NCBI RefSeq assembly: GCF_019740315.1
Contig: NZ_JAHXZR010000002.1
Location: 436,001-500,000 of the forward strand
Direction of reading: 5' to 3'
Origin: Oceanobacter mangrovi
GTDB taxonomy: Bacteria; Pseudomonadota; Gammaproteobacteria; Pseudomonadales; Oceanobacteraceae
DNA length: 64,000 nucleotides
Shown one piece after another: positions 34,931-45,454 of this stretch; the stretch's first letter is position 1, and each line of letters opens with the position of its first letter. The notes beneath the pieces are model-generated. The model ran no database searches. It saw only the letters and a program-made list of their open reading frames with translations, and was not told the DNA's origin. The position numbers and the translations under genes are program-made.

Positions 34931-37900
34931 ATGACTGCCAATATCCAAGACATTCGTCGCGTTATCCGCGACCGTTACCTGATGGACGAGACCCAAGCGC
35001 TGTCCGATCTGGTAGCCAATAGTCGTCTTACCCCGGCTCAGCGTCAGGCAATTTCTACTGATGCCGCTGAACTGGTGCGTCAGGTTCGCGCCAGCAGCCG
35101 ACCAACCATGATGGAAAACTTCCTCGCTGAATACGGTTTGACCACCCGTGAGGGTGTTGCATTGATGTGCCTGGCAGAAGCTCTGTTGCGGGTACCGGAT
35201 GCATTCACCATCGACAGCCTGATTGAAGACAAGGTTGCGCCGGGGCAGTGGAGTGAACACCTGGGTCAGTCCAACTCCGGGCTGGTGAATTCATCGACCT
35301 GGGCACTGATGCTGACCGGTAAACTGATCGCTCCGGCGGATGGCGAAGGCCTCCGTTCGACGCTGCGCGGTTTGGTCAAGCGTCTCGGTGAGCCGGTTAT
35401 TCGTGTGGCGGTTGGCCAGGCGATGAAAGAACTGGGTCGCCAGTTCGTATTGGGTAGCAACATCAAGAACGCCACGGATCGTGCCCGCAAGATGGAAGAT
35501 CGTGGTTACACCTATTCCTACGATATGCTGGGTGAAGCGGCGCGTACTGACAAGGACGCGCTGGCGTACTTCGACTCTTACAGTGCTGCGATTGCTGCCT
35601 TGGCACCGCTGTGCACCCGTCCAACCATGGCTGAAAACCCGGGCATCTCCGTCAAGCTGTCGGCGCTGCACCCACGTTACGAATTCGCCAAGCGCGAACG
35701 CGTAATGAAAGAGCTGGTTGAGCGTACCCGTGAACTGGCGCGTCAGGCCAAAAAAGCCAATATGGGTTTCAACATCGATGCAGAAGAGGCAGATCGCCTG
35801 GATTTGTCCCTCGATGTGATCGTTGCTGTGCTGGAAGATCCAGAGCTGGCTGGCTGGGAAGGTTTTGGTATCGTGGTGCAGGCTTTTGGTCAGCGTACCG
35901 CCTATGCCATCGACTTCCTCTATGCCCAGGCCCAGCGTCTGGACCGTCGCATCATGGTGCGTCTGGTGAAAGGTGCCTACTGGGATGCGGAAATCAAACG
36001 CGCCCAGAGCCTTGGTCTGGCGGGTTTCCCGGTTTATACCCGCAAATCACACACTGACGTTTCCTACCTCTGCTGCGCCGAAAAACTGCTGGGTATGACC
36101 GATCATATCTATCCGCAGTTTGCTACTCACAACGCTCATTCTGTGGCGGCAGTACTGCGCATGTCGCAGGGTATCGGCAAGGACAAGTTTGAATTTCAGC
36201 GTCTGCACGGTATGGGTGAATCCCTCCATGATGCGGTGCATACCCGTGAAGGCACCCGCTGCCGGATCTACGCACCGGTGGGCGAACACCGTGACCTGCT
36301 GGCTTACCTGGTGCGTCGTCTGCTGGAAAATGGCGCCAATAGCTCGTTCGTAAACCAGATTGTGGATCACCGAATTTCGCCTGAAATGATTGCCCGTGAT
36401 CCGTTCGAGGCTGCTGGTGTGTTTGAGGTGATCAAGCCAAGCCAGAAAATCCTGCCAGCCGCCAAACTGTTTGGTGACAAGCGCAAGAATGCCAAGGGTT
36501 GGGACATCACGGATGTGGTTGAAGTGGGTCACTTGCTGGCTGCCCGTCAAGCCTTTGCAACTCATAAGTGGCAAGCCGCGCCAATGATCGCTGGCGCGGT
36601 TGAAGGTGCTGGTACCCAGCCAGTACTGAACCCGGCCAAGCCGTCGGACATGGTTGGTGAAGTGACCCTGACCAGCGCAGCGGATATCGAAACGGCCATT
36701 GCCGCCGCCGAAACCGGTGCTGTGGAATGGAACAACACGCCAGTTGCCCAGCGCGCTGCTGCCCTGCAAAAGCTGGCTGATCTGTACGAAGAACACGCGA
36801 TTGAGCTGTTCGCACTGGTACAGCGTGAAGCCGGTAAAACCCTCGCAGACGCTGTTGGTGAAATCCGTGAAGCCGTCGATTTCGCCCGTTATTACGCCGA
36901 TCAGGCCTGTCAGCTGAGCGAAAAACTGGCTGGTAAAGGCGAATCCATGGCGGCGCGTGGTGTGATCACCTGTATTTCACCATGGAACTTCCCGCTGGCG
37001 ATTTTCACTGGTCAGATTTTGGCTGCCATTGGCGCGGGTAACTCAGTGCTGGCCAAGCCAGCAGACCAGACACCATTGATTGCAGCTCGTGCGGTTGAAC
37101 TGATGCATGAAGCCGGTATTCCGGCCAACGTGATTCAGTTGCTGCCAGGCTCAGGTAAGGATGTGGGGGCGCCACTGACTTCCGATGCTCGCATCAAGGG
37201 TGTTTGCTTCACCGGTTCTACCGCAACAGCACAAACTATCAACCGGGCAATGGCCAGCATTATGGCGCCAGATGCGCCGCTGATCGCCGAGACCGGTGGT
37301 TTGAACGCCATGATTGTGGACTCCACCGCACTGCCTGAGCAGGTTGTGCGTGACGTGATGGCATCGGCCTTCCAGAGTGCCGGTCAGCGTTGTTCAGCCT
37401 TGCGCATCCTCTACGTGCAGCAAGACATTGCCGACAACCTGCTGGAAATGCTGTATGGCGCCATGGACGAGCTGGAACTCGGCAACCCATGGGAACTGAC
37501 TACCGATGTGGGTCCTGTGATTGACCAGGCCGCTCACAGCAAGATCGAAAACTACGTTGATGCCCACCAGGCTGCTGGCCGGGTACTGAAGCGTATGGCC
37601 AAGCCATCTGACGGCCTGTTTGTGTCGCCAGCGGTGGTGAAGGTCAATGGCATTCAGGATATGCCGGAAGAAATCTTCGGCCCTGTGTTGCACGTAGCGA
37701 CCTTCAAGGGTGAAGAGGTTGATCAGGTGGTTGATGCCATCAACAACAGTGGTTACGGCCTGACCTTTGGTCTGCACACCCGTATGGACAGCCGGGTCGA
37801 AAACATTACTCGTCGCATCAAGGTCGGTAACGCCTACGTTAACCGCAACCAGATTGGTGCCATCGTTGGCTCCCAGCCATTCGGTGGTGAAGGCTTGTCT

Positions 37901-38587
37901 GGTACCGGTCCAAAAGCGGGTGGTCCGCACTATGTCGAGCGCTTTGTGAAGCCTGCTGCCGCACTGGAACGCTTTGTAAATGCTGGTACGGCGGTATCTG
38001 TTAGTGAACTGCAAAAAGCACTGGATAGCGTCGCTGCGATGGGCTTCCAGGCCCAGGCGGAGCTGCCAGAGAGCCTGCCGCAACTGGTGAACGACAGCTT
38101 TGCTGCCCTGAACGTGCGTATCGCGTTGCAGAACCACGAACCAGAGCTGATGCCAGGGCCAACCGGTGAAACCAACCGTCTGTCTGTGCATGCTCGTGGC
38201 GTAGTGCTGTGTCTGGGGCCAACCCTCGAACGCGCACTAAAGCAGGCGGCGATGGCGTTGGCTTGTGGCAACCGCGTGGTCGTAGTCGCTGCCGGTGCGG
38301 TGAATGCCGTCAATCTGCTGCGTGGTCACCAGTGGCCAATCGTTGCCATCGATGGTCTGTTGAGCGCGGATGCGCTGGCGGCAGCAACCGGCTTTGATGC
38401 TGTGCTGTGTGCCGGTGAAGGCAACCAAATGGTTGAATACCGCAAGGCGCTGGCCAGCCGTAACGGTGCATTGCTGCCGCTGATCAATGATGACAGCAAC
38501 AGCCATCGTTATGTGCTCGAACGCCATGTCTGTATCGACACCACCGCCGCTGGTGGTAACGCCAGCCTGATCGCTGCGGCAGAATAA
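34931..38587 (+). CDS. putA: Bifunctional proline dehydrogenase / P5C dehydrogenase
   Basis: 1218 residues. PutA oxidises proline to P5C with FAD and then P5C to glutamate with NAD. There is an N-terminal helical arm, then the PRODH barrel (residues about 180-480, with FNIDAEEADRLDLSLDVI, MVRLVKGAYWDAEIKRAQ, FATHNAHSV and the terminal NGANSSFVNQIVD). The aldehyde dehydrogenase domain follows, with SPWNFPLAIFTGQILAA, catalytic base Glu787 (LIAETGG) and nucleophile Cys821 (SAGQRCSALR). A C-terminal aldehyde-dehydrogenase-like extension closes the protein. The N-terminal ribbon-helix-helix repressor domain of E. coli PutA is absent, so this is an enzyme-only PutA. ATG 34931 is chosen; an upstream ATG at 34895 lacks a ribosome-binding site. 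Confidence 0.96.
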   Translation: MTANIQDIRRVIRDRYLMDETQALSDLVANSRLTPAQRQAISTDAAELVRQVRASSRPTMMENFLAEYGLTTREGVALMCLAEALLRVPDAFTIDSLIEDKVAPGQWSEHLGQSNSGLVNSSTWALMLTGKLIAPADGEGLRSTLRGLVKRLGEPVIRVAVGQAMKELGRQFVLGSNIKNATDRARKMEDRGYTYSYDMLGEAARTDKDALAYFDSYSAAIAALAPLCTRPTMAENPGISVKLSALHPRYEFAKRERVMKELVERTRELARQAKKANMGFNIDAEEADRLDLSLDVIVAVLEDPELAGWEGFGIVVQAFGQRTAYAIDFLYAQAQRLDRRIMVRLVKGAYWDAEIKRAQSLGLAGFPVYTRKSHTDVSYLCCAEKLLGMTDHIYPQFATHNAHSVAAVLRMSQGIGKDKFEFQRLHGMGESLHDAVHTREGTRCRIYAPVGEHRDLLAYLVRRLLENGANSSFVNQIVDHRISPEMIARDPFEAAGVFEVIKPSQKILPAAKLFGDKRKNAKGWDITDVVEVGHLLAARQAFATHKWQAAPMIAGAVEGAGTQPVLNPAKPSDMVGEVTLTSAADIETAIAAAETGAVEWNNTPVAQRAAALQKLADLYEEHAIELFALVQREAGKTLADAVGEIREAVDFARYYADQACQLSEKLAGKGESMAARGVITCISPWNFPLAIFTGQILAAIGAGNSVLAKPADQTPLIAARAVELMHEAGIPANVIQLLPGSGKDVGAPLTSDARIKGVCFTGSTATAQTINRAMASIMAPDAPLIAETGGLNAMIVDSTALPEQVVRDVMASAFQSAGQRCSALRILYVQQDIADNLLEMLYGAMDELELGNPWELTTDVGPVIDQAAHSKIENYVDAHQAAGRVLKRMAKPSDGLFVSPAVVKVNGIQDMPEEIFGPVLHVATFKGEEVDQVVDAINNSGYGLTFGLHTRMDSRVENITRRIKVGNAYVNRNQIGAIVGSQPFGGEGLSGTGPKAGGPHYVERFVKPAAALERFVNAGTAVSVSELQKALDSVAAMGFQAQAELPESLPQLVNDSFAALNVRIALQNHEPELMPGPTGETNRLSVHARGVVLCLGPTLERALKQAAMALACGNRVVVVAAGAVNAVNLLRGHQWPIVAIDGLLSADALAAATGFDAVLCAGEGNQMVEYRKALASRNGALLPLINDDSNSHRYVLERHVCIDTTAAGGNASLIAAAE

Positions 38588-38623
38588 ACCGCAGCGCTTT
38601 TAACAGGCTGAAGAAGCCTTGTT

Positions 38624-38654
38624 GCAGCCTGTCTGTCCCGCTCAGACAGGCTGC
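38624..38654 (+). repeat. Perfect 12-base hairpin after putA
   Basis: GCAGCCTGTCTG (38624-38635) and CAGACAGGCTGC (38643-38654) pair perfectly across a 7-base loop, 36 bases past the putA stop. No T-run follows. It may protect the mRNA 3' end ahead of the true terminator. Confidence 0.5.
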
Positions 38655-38723
38655 CCGAATTGCTATTTCTGGCTCTCACCAGCCCGTAACGAACCATCAG
38701 TATTTTCTGGGTTCAATTCCTTT

Positions 38724-38746
38724 GCCCGCCTCTGGCGGGCTTTTTT
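38724..38746 (+). terminator. Intrinsic terminator of putA
   Basis: GCCCGCC (38724-38730), a 3-base loop and GGCGGGC (38734-38740) are followed by six T. This is a classical intrinsic terminator. From here to 38910 no gene is visible, and the stretch presumably holds the promoter of the LuxR-type gene. Confidence 0.85.
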
Positions 38747-38910
38747 ATGCCTGACATGACTGATGCTTTTCCTAATAACTGAACAAGTGTCAGACAATCA
38801 AACTGAACAGAATTATCAGTAATAAGGTAACGCCTGTTCGAATGTTTTAAATGCCTCAATAACCGCCGCTCGGCGGGTAATCTTCACAGGAATGTCATGC
38901 CCTGACGACC

Positions 38911-39900
38911 ATGCTTTGTGACATAGTGCCGCTATTGGATCACGGCAGGTTTCATGGATTGATGATCGTTAACGCATTGGCCAGCGGGCCTGATGAACAT
39001 GCGCAATGTACTAATAGGGCTCGTTCCAGTCTGGCGGTAGGTAAGGCTCTGCTGGCCCTGATGGCTGGTCAATGCCCGCTGACAGACTGGTTAACTGAGC
39101 TGGCGCAGATTACAGCATCCGACCTGGCGCTGTTTCCTTTGGCTGCGCCCCTGCATCATCTTGTCTCCTTCAGAGATTCTTCTCTGGCTCACCGCTTTGA
39201 ACAGGAATATGCCGGCCTGCGGGCCTGTCACTCGGATGATCTGGGGCGTTGGCAAAGCTTCGGGCGGCAATATTTCGGTTCATCCATACCTCTGGCGAGT
39301 TGCGCTGACAATCCATTAGGTACGCATTTATGGTGTGGTGATGAGCGGCTTGCTTGCCTGCTACAGGGCACTGCCATGCCAAACCTGGTTGCCGTTCTGT
39401 CCGGCTGGCTGGCAAACCCGCAATTGCTTGCAGCGCAACCGCTGGATGCGCGTTTGCAGTTGCTGTTCGCTGGCTGTGATCTGGCAATTGTCTGGCTTGG
39501 GCGTGATGGTGCCGTTCGCTATTGCAATCAGGGGATAGTGCCGCTGGCGCTGGACGTTGATTCGCTGATCGGCAAGCAACTGCTGAATCCTTTTGCAGCC
39601 TTGAGTGGCACCAACAATGTTGCGTCGGTGGAGCTGGAAGATGGCTGGCTGATGGCACTGGTGGATAATAAGCAGCGTTTGCCGAGCGCTGCCTGTATCG
39701 CCGCGCGGTTCGAGTTGACGCCCGCAGAAGGGCGCCTTTGCAGAATGTTGGTAGAGGGTAAAAGCCTGGCGGAAGTTGCTGATTTGACCAGCAAGTCAGA
39801 AGCGACGGTGCGTTATCAACTCAAACAAGTGTTTCGCAAAACCGGCTGGAAGCGGCAGGGCCAACTGATCAGTACCATTTTGCTGGCCCTGTTACCCTGA
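38911..39900 (+). CDS. LuxR-type transcriptional regulator
   Basis: 329 residues. The C-terminal 65 residues form a LuxR-type helix-turn-helix (FELTPAEGRLCRMLVEGKSL, then SKSEATVRYQLKQVFRKTG). The N-terminal part is not a receiver domain. The middle (LLFAGCDLAIVWLGRDGAVRYCNQG) looks PAS-like, so it may sense an internal signal. The start is uncertain: ATG 38911 has no good ribosome-binding site, and a start at about 38961 is possible. It lies 106 bases upstream of the lipoprotein/protease operon on the same strand and may control it, an inference from position. Confidence 0.85.
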   Translation: MLCDIVPLLDHGRFHGLMIVNALASGPDEHAQCTNRARSSLAVGKALLALMAGQCPLTDWLTELAQITASDLALFPLAAPLHHLVSFRDSSLAHRFEQEYAGLRACHSDDLGRWQSFGRQYFGSSIPLASCADNPLGTHLWCGDERLACLLQGTAMPNLVAVLSGWLANPQLLAAQPLDARLQLLFAGCDLAIVWLGRDGAVRYCNQGIVPLALDVDSLIGKQLLNPFAALSGTNNVASVELEDGWLMALVDNKQRLPSAACIAARFELTPAEGRLCRMLVEGKSLAEVADLTSKSEATVRYQLKQVFRKTGWKRQGQLISTILLALLP

Positions 39901-40006
39901 TCCGCGGCGTGTGATCGCTCTTGCCCGGCAATTTACCCTGTATGGGTGATGTGTAAAAAAAGTTATGTAATTAGCATTGGCTGCAAAGAATCAGAAGGAA
40001 CTGTCT

Positions 40007-43000
40007 ATGCCGCCTGTTGCCCAGTCGCTGGTCTCACTTTGCCGAGACCGCTTGCTCGCGCTTTTACTGCTGATATTGCTTCCGCTAGCCCCTGTGGTCA
40101 TTACCGGCTGTAGCAATTCTCCTGATCCATCGCCCGTTACTAGCTCTGAGGATGATGATGAAAATCCGGATGACGATGATCCGGAGGTGATCGCGGCGGA
40201 TATTGCCCTGCGACTGCTTGATGGCACCGTGACCGACAAGCAGGGCAATCTGCTTGACGGTGCGACGGTCAGTGCCGCACTGCTGGACAGTGATCTCAAT
40301 GCGCTGCTGGAAATGAGCACTACGACTGATGCGGGTGGCGGTTACTTATTCTCTATCCCGACCGGGCTGGAAGGGGAGGTGACGACCGTGGTGGTTTCTG
40401 TCAGTAAACCAGGATTCTCGTCGGTTGATTACGATGCCGTGGTAGCCGCCGACGATGTTCGTGTGACGGTCAATGGTTCATTGGAGCAGTCGGCCAGCGT
40501 TTCGATCAAGCGGGCCGACCTGGAAGCACTGGCGATTGCTGCTGACGGCGGCGTACCCGTGCTGAAATTATCGGTATTCTCCAATGCTGCCGGTAACCGT
40601 CGGATTGCCACTGGTGATGCCCAGGCAATGGATGGTGAAGACTCCGACTTTGAACTGGAAATTCCGGTAGCCGCGATTGACGAAGACGCTGAAGTGATCA
40701 ACTTTAGCGTTTCAAGCCATGATTCAACTGATGAGGACGACATCCAGTCCTACTCCGGTGGTTTCGAAGCCAAGGGCGATGAAACTGGCGGTGACACGGT
40801 TGATTTTGAGAACGACGGTGGAGATGGCGAAACCCGTGATCTGATCTCAACGGCGTTTTTTAACGTCGAAATTACCGACCAGGATGGCAATCCACTACAA
40901 AGCTCGGAAGCCATGGCCTCTGACGGTCTGGGCTCCACCATGCGCTACAGTTTCAACTATAACTATCACGCCAAAACCTTCCACACGGATGCTGACACCA
41001 GTATCGAGGGCTTGCAGTTTGCCTTCTATGGCAAGTCGCTACGCTACGAGCCTTACTGGACCTATATCGGCAACGGCACCCTGGTGTATTACAGCGGCGG
41101 TCAATATCTGGTTGCCGGTGCTGCCCAGGGGGTGACCATTGGGGATAGTGGTGCCGTGACGTTTAACAGCTCGCTGGTGAATCAATACCGGATGTATTTT
41201 CAGGTGACGGTCGCCAACTGGAGGAGCTGGATGAGCCATTTGAACGTCGACCGCATGTCGTCTGGCTTGCCCAGTGCCACCACAGTCTGTTTGACCGGCC
41301 AGATTCTCGATAGTGAAAGCAACCGCTTCAATGGCAAGGCCTATTTGAGCAGCCCGGACGGTGCCAGCTTCGATATCGACGTGGTGAACGGCGCCTACCG
41401 GGTCTCCCGGGTTATCGCCAGCGCTTCAGCGGCCAGTGTCGCGTCCTGGGGCAATCTCTGGTTCCTCAATCCCGTCAGCGGTAACAAGCAATACATCAAG
41501 CTGACAGATATCTACAGCAACTCCAGTTTTGCTACTTCGGCTTCTTCCTGTAACTCCCTGCAAGCGGTGATTTACCCGGCGGTCGAACTGTGTACGGTTT
41601 ATGGCCAGATCGATGTAGCCGGGGTCTCACCGGAAAACCAGCTGGTCAGTGCTGTCTCAACACTGGACCAGCGCCGGTACAGCGGTCTGTCTGACAGTTC
41701 TGGTAACTACAGCCTCAGTGTTCCCTGTGGCTACGACTATGACATTTCGGCGATGGGACTGACGGGCGAGATTCGCGATGCCGATGAATATCAGTACCCG
41801 TTGCGTATCGACTTTGTTGTGACCAATGCACCACCGACCTTGATGCTGTTTACCCCGATCGGGCAAAAGCTGGTGGGTGACCAGGTCAGCATCAAAATCA
41901 TTGCCAGCGATCCGGAAGACGACGTTCTGAGCTATACCATCGCTGCCTGTAACCTTGGTGATGCTGATACCTGTAATGCCTCCGTCAGTGGCAATATTCT
42001 CACCGTCGATGCCAGTGACGCCGGGAGTTACAGTGTGACTCTGACTGCAACGGATGGGGTGAATAGCGTCCAGCAGACTTCCATGTTTGACGTGATCATG
42101 CCAACTGAACAGTTTGCACCGGACGTCTTTGGCTTCTCGGCTAACGGTAATTTTGTTGCCAACGGCGGCAACATTGATCTGGTTGAAGGCCAAACGGTGT
42201 CGATCAGCGTCAATGCCCGTGATCGCAATGGTGATGCCATGAGCTACGAATGGACTGATGGTTCCACCATCTGTAGCCAGTCGGCCTGTGACTGGGTGAT
42301 GGAGAACGTTGGCAACACCAGCATTGAGCTGGTAATCACCGATGATTCCGATGCCCAACTCACCACCGAGACATCTCTGCAGCTGAGCGTCAGTGCTGAT
42401 ACGCCGCCGACAGCCAAAATCTACCTCGGCAGTGAGTTCGTAGAAGCTGTTGATGGTGTTAACAGTCAGGCTTTGCTGGTTTCTCTGGCAGCATCTGACG
42501 ATCTGACTACGCTGGCTGATCTCACGATCGTCTGGACTCTGACGCTGGATGACGCTGTGGTTGATCTGAGCAGTTATCTTTCCAGCTCAACCAGTTTGTC
42601 ATTTCCGATCGGTACCTTGGCCGAAGGCGATTACAGTCTCAGTGTTGCAGTAACTGAACTGACTGCAGCAGGTGTTGCCGGGGCAACCACCACAGCCGAC
42701 GCGAGTTTCAGTGTTGTGGCTGATCTGCCGCCAGTCATTTCAACCACGGCATCGGCCAGTACGATTTATGGCACCGTCAGCGGCGGTGCCGAGGAGGACC
42801 TGGTTATCAGTGCGGAGTGGTCCGACGACGAAGTGCTGCCAACCGATGCCATCAGCTGGACTGTGCCGGATAGCCTGTCAGCGACAATTACCGATACACA
42901 GGTAACGATTCCTGCCGCCAGCCTGAAGCCTGGTCAATATAACCTCAGCGTGACTGTGACCGACTCGGCTGGCCAAACTTCAACCGCCACCCGTACCGTG

Positions 43001-43336
43001 GTGGTATTGACCGATGAAGTCCCGGTTATCAGTTCACTGCAAGCGACCCCGGCTGCCCAGATTGATAATGGCGAAGGGGCTGGCACAGAAAACGTGCAGG
43101 TCAGCTTTACTGCAACGGATGATCTCGGTGACGTATCGGTTGCATCCTGGAGCGTGACTCCACAAGCCGCTTATACGGAAAACAGCAGCGGTATCTCGTT
43201 CACTGCGACGGATCTGGCTGTGGCCAGCTATAGCGTGGTGCTGACGGTCAGCGATGAACGTGGCCAGACCACTTCCGCCTCGACCACGTTTGAAGTGATT
43301 GAACGTGACGGCAATGTCGAAGTGATCATTGAGTAA
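40007..43336 (+). CDS. Large lipoprotein with carboxypeptidase-regulatory-like and Ig/PKD-like domains
   Basis: 1109 residues. A signal peptide with lipobox-like APVVITGC puts the lipidated cysteine near residue 35, followed by an acidic linker rich in Asp and Glu. Residues about 65-130 resemble a carboxypeptidase regulatory-like beta-sandwich (LDGTVTDKQGNLLDGATV). A middle region with another such unit (VYGQIDVAGVSPENQLVSAV) is followed by at least four cadherin/PKD/Ig-like domains towards the C-terminus (SDPEDDVLSYTIAACN, NARDRNGDAMSYEWTDGST). The mature protein is probably on the outer membrane, facing the periplasm or the surface. Start: ATG 40007 follows AGAAGGAA at 6 bases, whereas an upstream TTG at 39977 lacks one. 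It is first in an apparent three-gene operon with another lipoprotein and a protease. Confidence 0.85.
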   Translation: MPPVAQSLVSLCRDRLLALLLLILLPLAPVVITGCSNSPDPSPVTSSEDDDENPDDDDPEVIAADIALRLLDGTVTDKQGNLLDGATVSAALLDSDLNALLEMSTTTDAGGGYLFSIPTGLEGEVTTVVVSVSKPGFSSVDYDAVVAADDVRVTVNGSLEQSASVSIKRADLEALAIAADGGVPVLKLSVFSNAAGNRRIATGDAQAMDGEDSDFELEIPVAAIDEDAEVINFSVSSHDSTDEDDIQSYSGGFEAKGDETGGDTVDFENDGGDGETRDLISTAFFNVEITDQDGNPLQSSEAMASDGLGSTMRYSFNYNYHAKTFHTDADTSIEGLQFAFYGKSLRYEPYWTYIGNGTLVYYSGGQYLVAGAAQGVTIGDSGAVTFNSSLVNQYRMYFQVTVANWRSWMSHLNVDRMSSGLPSATTVCLTGQILDSESNRFNGKAYLSSPDGASFDIDVVNGAYRVSRVIASASAASVASWGNLWFLNPVSGNKQYIKLTDIYSNSSFATSASSCNSLQAVIYPAVELCTVYGQIDVAGVSPENQLVSAVSTLDQRRYSGLSDSSGNYSLSVPCGYDYDISAMGLTGEIRDADEYQYPLRIDFVVTNAPPTLMLFTPIGQKLVGDQVSIKIIASDPEDDVLSYTIAACNLGDADTCNASVSGNILTVDASDAGSYSVTLTATDGVNSVQQTSMFDVIMPTEQFAPDVFGFSANGNFVANGGNIDLVEGQTVSISVNARDRNGDAMSYEWTDGSTICSQSACDWVMENVGNTSIELVITDDSDAQLTTETSLQLSVSADTPPTAKIYLGSEFVEAVDGVNSQALLVSLAASDDLTTLADLTIVWTLTLDDAVVDLSSYLSSSTSLSFPIGTLAEGDYSLSVAVTELTAAGVAGATTTADASFSVVADLPPVISTTASASTIYGTVSGGAEEDLVISAEWSDDEVLPTDAISWTVPDSLSATITDTQVTIPAASLKPGQYNLSVTVTDSAGQTSTATRTVVVLTDEVPVISSLQATPAAQIDNGEGAGTENVQVSFTATDDLGDVSVASWSVTPQAAYTENSSGISFTATDLAVASYSVVLTVSDERGQTTSASTTFEVIERDGNVEVIIE

Positions 43337-43355
43337 CTGGCAGAAGGAATTGAAG

Positions 43356-45422
43356 ATGAAAAACAACAAACTGTTTTTGGCCATCACCGCTTGTACTGCC
43401 AGTCTGCTGTTGGCTGCCTGTGGTGGTAATGACGGCAACACCTCGGCTCAGACGTCATCTGTTACTGCAGCCGATGCTGATTCCAGCACTGCGGATACCG
43501 CACGGGTTTCGATGGGGGTGCGATTCCCCCAAAGTGAAGCGACGGCGGCCTGGGTCGGTGACCGATTGACGGTTGAAGTGCGTTTTTACCTGAGCCTGGC
43601 GAGTGACTGGAACCAAGCCCAATTAGTGCTGAACGCCTATGATGGCTGCGACAGTCTGGATGACCCGTCTGCCGCTGTGATTGAAGGCTATTCCTGTGCC
43701 ACCTTGCTAACGGATGATCCGGATACGACCAAGCGCGGTGAGCTGGCCGGGTCTCTGGAATTTACACAGGACAGCTCGACCGGTTATCTGGATCTGGAAC
43801 CGGGTAACTACCGGGTTGAAGCCTCGTTTTATGATGACGCTGGCACGATTACCGAAACCAGTGTCAGTTATGCCGTGCTGGATGCGGGTGCGCATACCCT
43901 GATTCTGCGGGGCTACTCTGCCAGCTGGAGCGCCAGCAGCACAATTCGGCCTCAGCTGCTGGGCAGTCCGAGTCTGACCCTGAGCAGTGACTGGGATATG
44001 GACAGCGACGGTGAGCAGTCGCTGGCAGCCGCGCTTGGCATTGCCGATGGCATTGATGCTGTGCACCTGGCAACACTGACCTCCTGGCCTGAAGGATGGG
44101 ACAGCGTGCAGCAAACTGCGCCGGTAGATTCCAGCTATGTAGCCGCTGCGGTAACACCGAACGAATATGCCGATGTGGTCGATGGCGTTGGTGAATTCAG
44201 CGAGCTCAGCGAGTCCGCCTTGTATGTTTCTGTACTCGAATCATCCCAAGGTGAAATGATCCCGCCATCCGGCAGTACCAGCAGCTCAACTGCTACCAAT
44301 ACCGATGGCTCCAGCACGCTGATCAGCAGCCATGTCGTGCGTAGCCCGGCAACAGTGATGCAATGGTATCTCGACGGTGAAAACAGTCTTGGATTCCAGT
44401 TCAGCAGCGCCAGTGTGACGACCTCAACGACGGTGATTTCGGCGGATCTCAGCAGTTACCAGACCACTGGCGTGGGAGGAGGATATGACTTCGGTGTTTA
44501 TAACAGCACCGATGACAACACCTATTATGAAGTGACCGATGCGGCGAGCAGCTCCCACACCTATTGGAATGAAAGCCAGGATGACTGGGCAACGGAAAGC
44601 CTGACGCTGCTGGAGATCAGCTCTCATCTGGCGACTGACATCTGGAAAGATATCTATACCAGTCTGGCCATTGCGCCGACGGCTGCCAGTGATGGCAGCA
44701 CGCTGACCGGCTATTTTATTGAGCGATTGTATTCGTCGACCACTTACGCAGTGGATGCAACCAGTTCAACCGAAGCCATGCAGCCACCAGCCTATTTTAA
44801 CGCGGCACTTGAAGCCATTGCGGTCGATAGTGGCCTGGTTGCAGCCGCTGTGGACGGCTGTGAGTCCTATGAAGGAGGTGGCTGGCAGCAGGGCACCAGC
44901 ACCTACAAGTGGGACAGCGGCAGCAGTCACTGGGTGGGTGGCACCTATAACACGCTGTTGCTGGAAGGCGGGGTGATGACTGAAATTGACACCAAGGTGC
45001 AGCAATTTCAGGACGTTATTGATTCACTGGATGACTACAACCTCAGCGACGAGCAGTATCAGCAATACCTGACCGCCTACCAGTATCTGATTGAGCTGCA
45101 TGACGTGACCTATCGCAATACCGTTCTGGCGTTGGCGGATATGAACGGTGATGGCACAGCTGAGCTGTTCGAAAGCGGTGTGTATATCGTTGATGGCGCT
45201 ACCCAGCCGTCCTGCGAGCTGACCGAGACCCAGGTCGACGGTGGTGTTGAGCATGGTATGAACTGCGATCAGTTCACCGTCGGTACGACCATTGACTCGA
45301 CGGTGTACAGTGAGAGCGGCACCATCTGCGCCCAGTCGTTCACCATGACGGCCAGTAACCTGGAAGATCTGTCAGCAGTCGGGCAATCCGATACTGGTCT
45401 TGACGTCCTGGTTGCCAAATAG
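43356..45422 (+). CDS. Lipoprotein of unknown function
   Basis: 688 residues. A classical lipoprotein signal (MKNNKLFLAITACTASLLLAAC) puts the lipidated Cys at residue 22, followed by a Gly/Asn/Thr/Ser linker. The mature part is acidic and Ser/Thr-rich. An early Ig-like sandwich (LTVEVRFYLSLASDWNQAQL) and a DMNGDGTAE loop resembling a calcium-binding EF-hand or dockerin loop are visible; no catalytic domain was recognised. Start: ATG 43356 with AAGGAA at 7 bases. It lies 19 bases after the first lipoprotein gene and 32 before the protease gene, so it is probably part of the same surface complex. Confidence 0.8.
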   Translation: MKNNKLFLAITACTASLLLAACGGNDGNTSAQTSSVTAADADSSTADTARVSMGVRFPQSEATAAWVGDRLTVEVRFYLSLASDWNQAQLVLNAYDGCDSLDDPSAAVIEGYSCATLLTDDPDTTKRGELAGSLEFTQDSSTGYLDLEPGNYRVEASFYDDAGTITETSVSYAVLDAGAHTLILRGYSASWSASSTIRPQLLGSPSLTLSSDWDMDSDGEQSLAAALGIADGIDAVHLATLTSWPEGWDSVQQTAPVDSSYVAAAVTPNEYADVVDGVGEFSELSESALYVSVLESSQGEMIPPSGSTSSSTATNTDGSSTLISSHVVRSPATVMQWYLDGENSLGFQFSSASVTTSTTVISADLSSYQTTGVGGGYDFGVYNSTDDNTYYEVTDAASSSHTYWNESQDDWATESLTLLEISSHLATDIWKDIYTSLAIAPTAASDGSTLTGYFIERLYSSTTYAVDATSSTEAMQPPAYFNAALEAIAVDSGLVAAAVDGCESYEGGGWQQGTSTYKWDSGSSHWVGGTYNTLLLEGGVMTEIDTKVQQFQDVIDSLDDYNLSDEQYQQYLTAYQYLIELHDVTYRNTVLALADMNGDGTAELFESGVYIVDGATQPSCELTETQVDGGVEHGMNCDQFTVGTTIDSTVYSESGTICAQSFTMTASNLEDLSAVGQSDTGLDVLVAK

Positions 45423-45454
45423 GCCCGTTGCCCGTTAATCGTGGTACCGGTGTG

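Noticed and set aside
35291-38527. Several minus-strand frames of 63-265 codons opposite putA
   Set aside because: All are shadows of the putA coding sequence.
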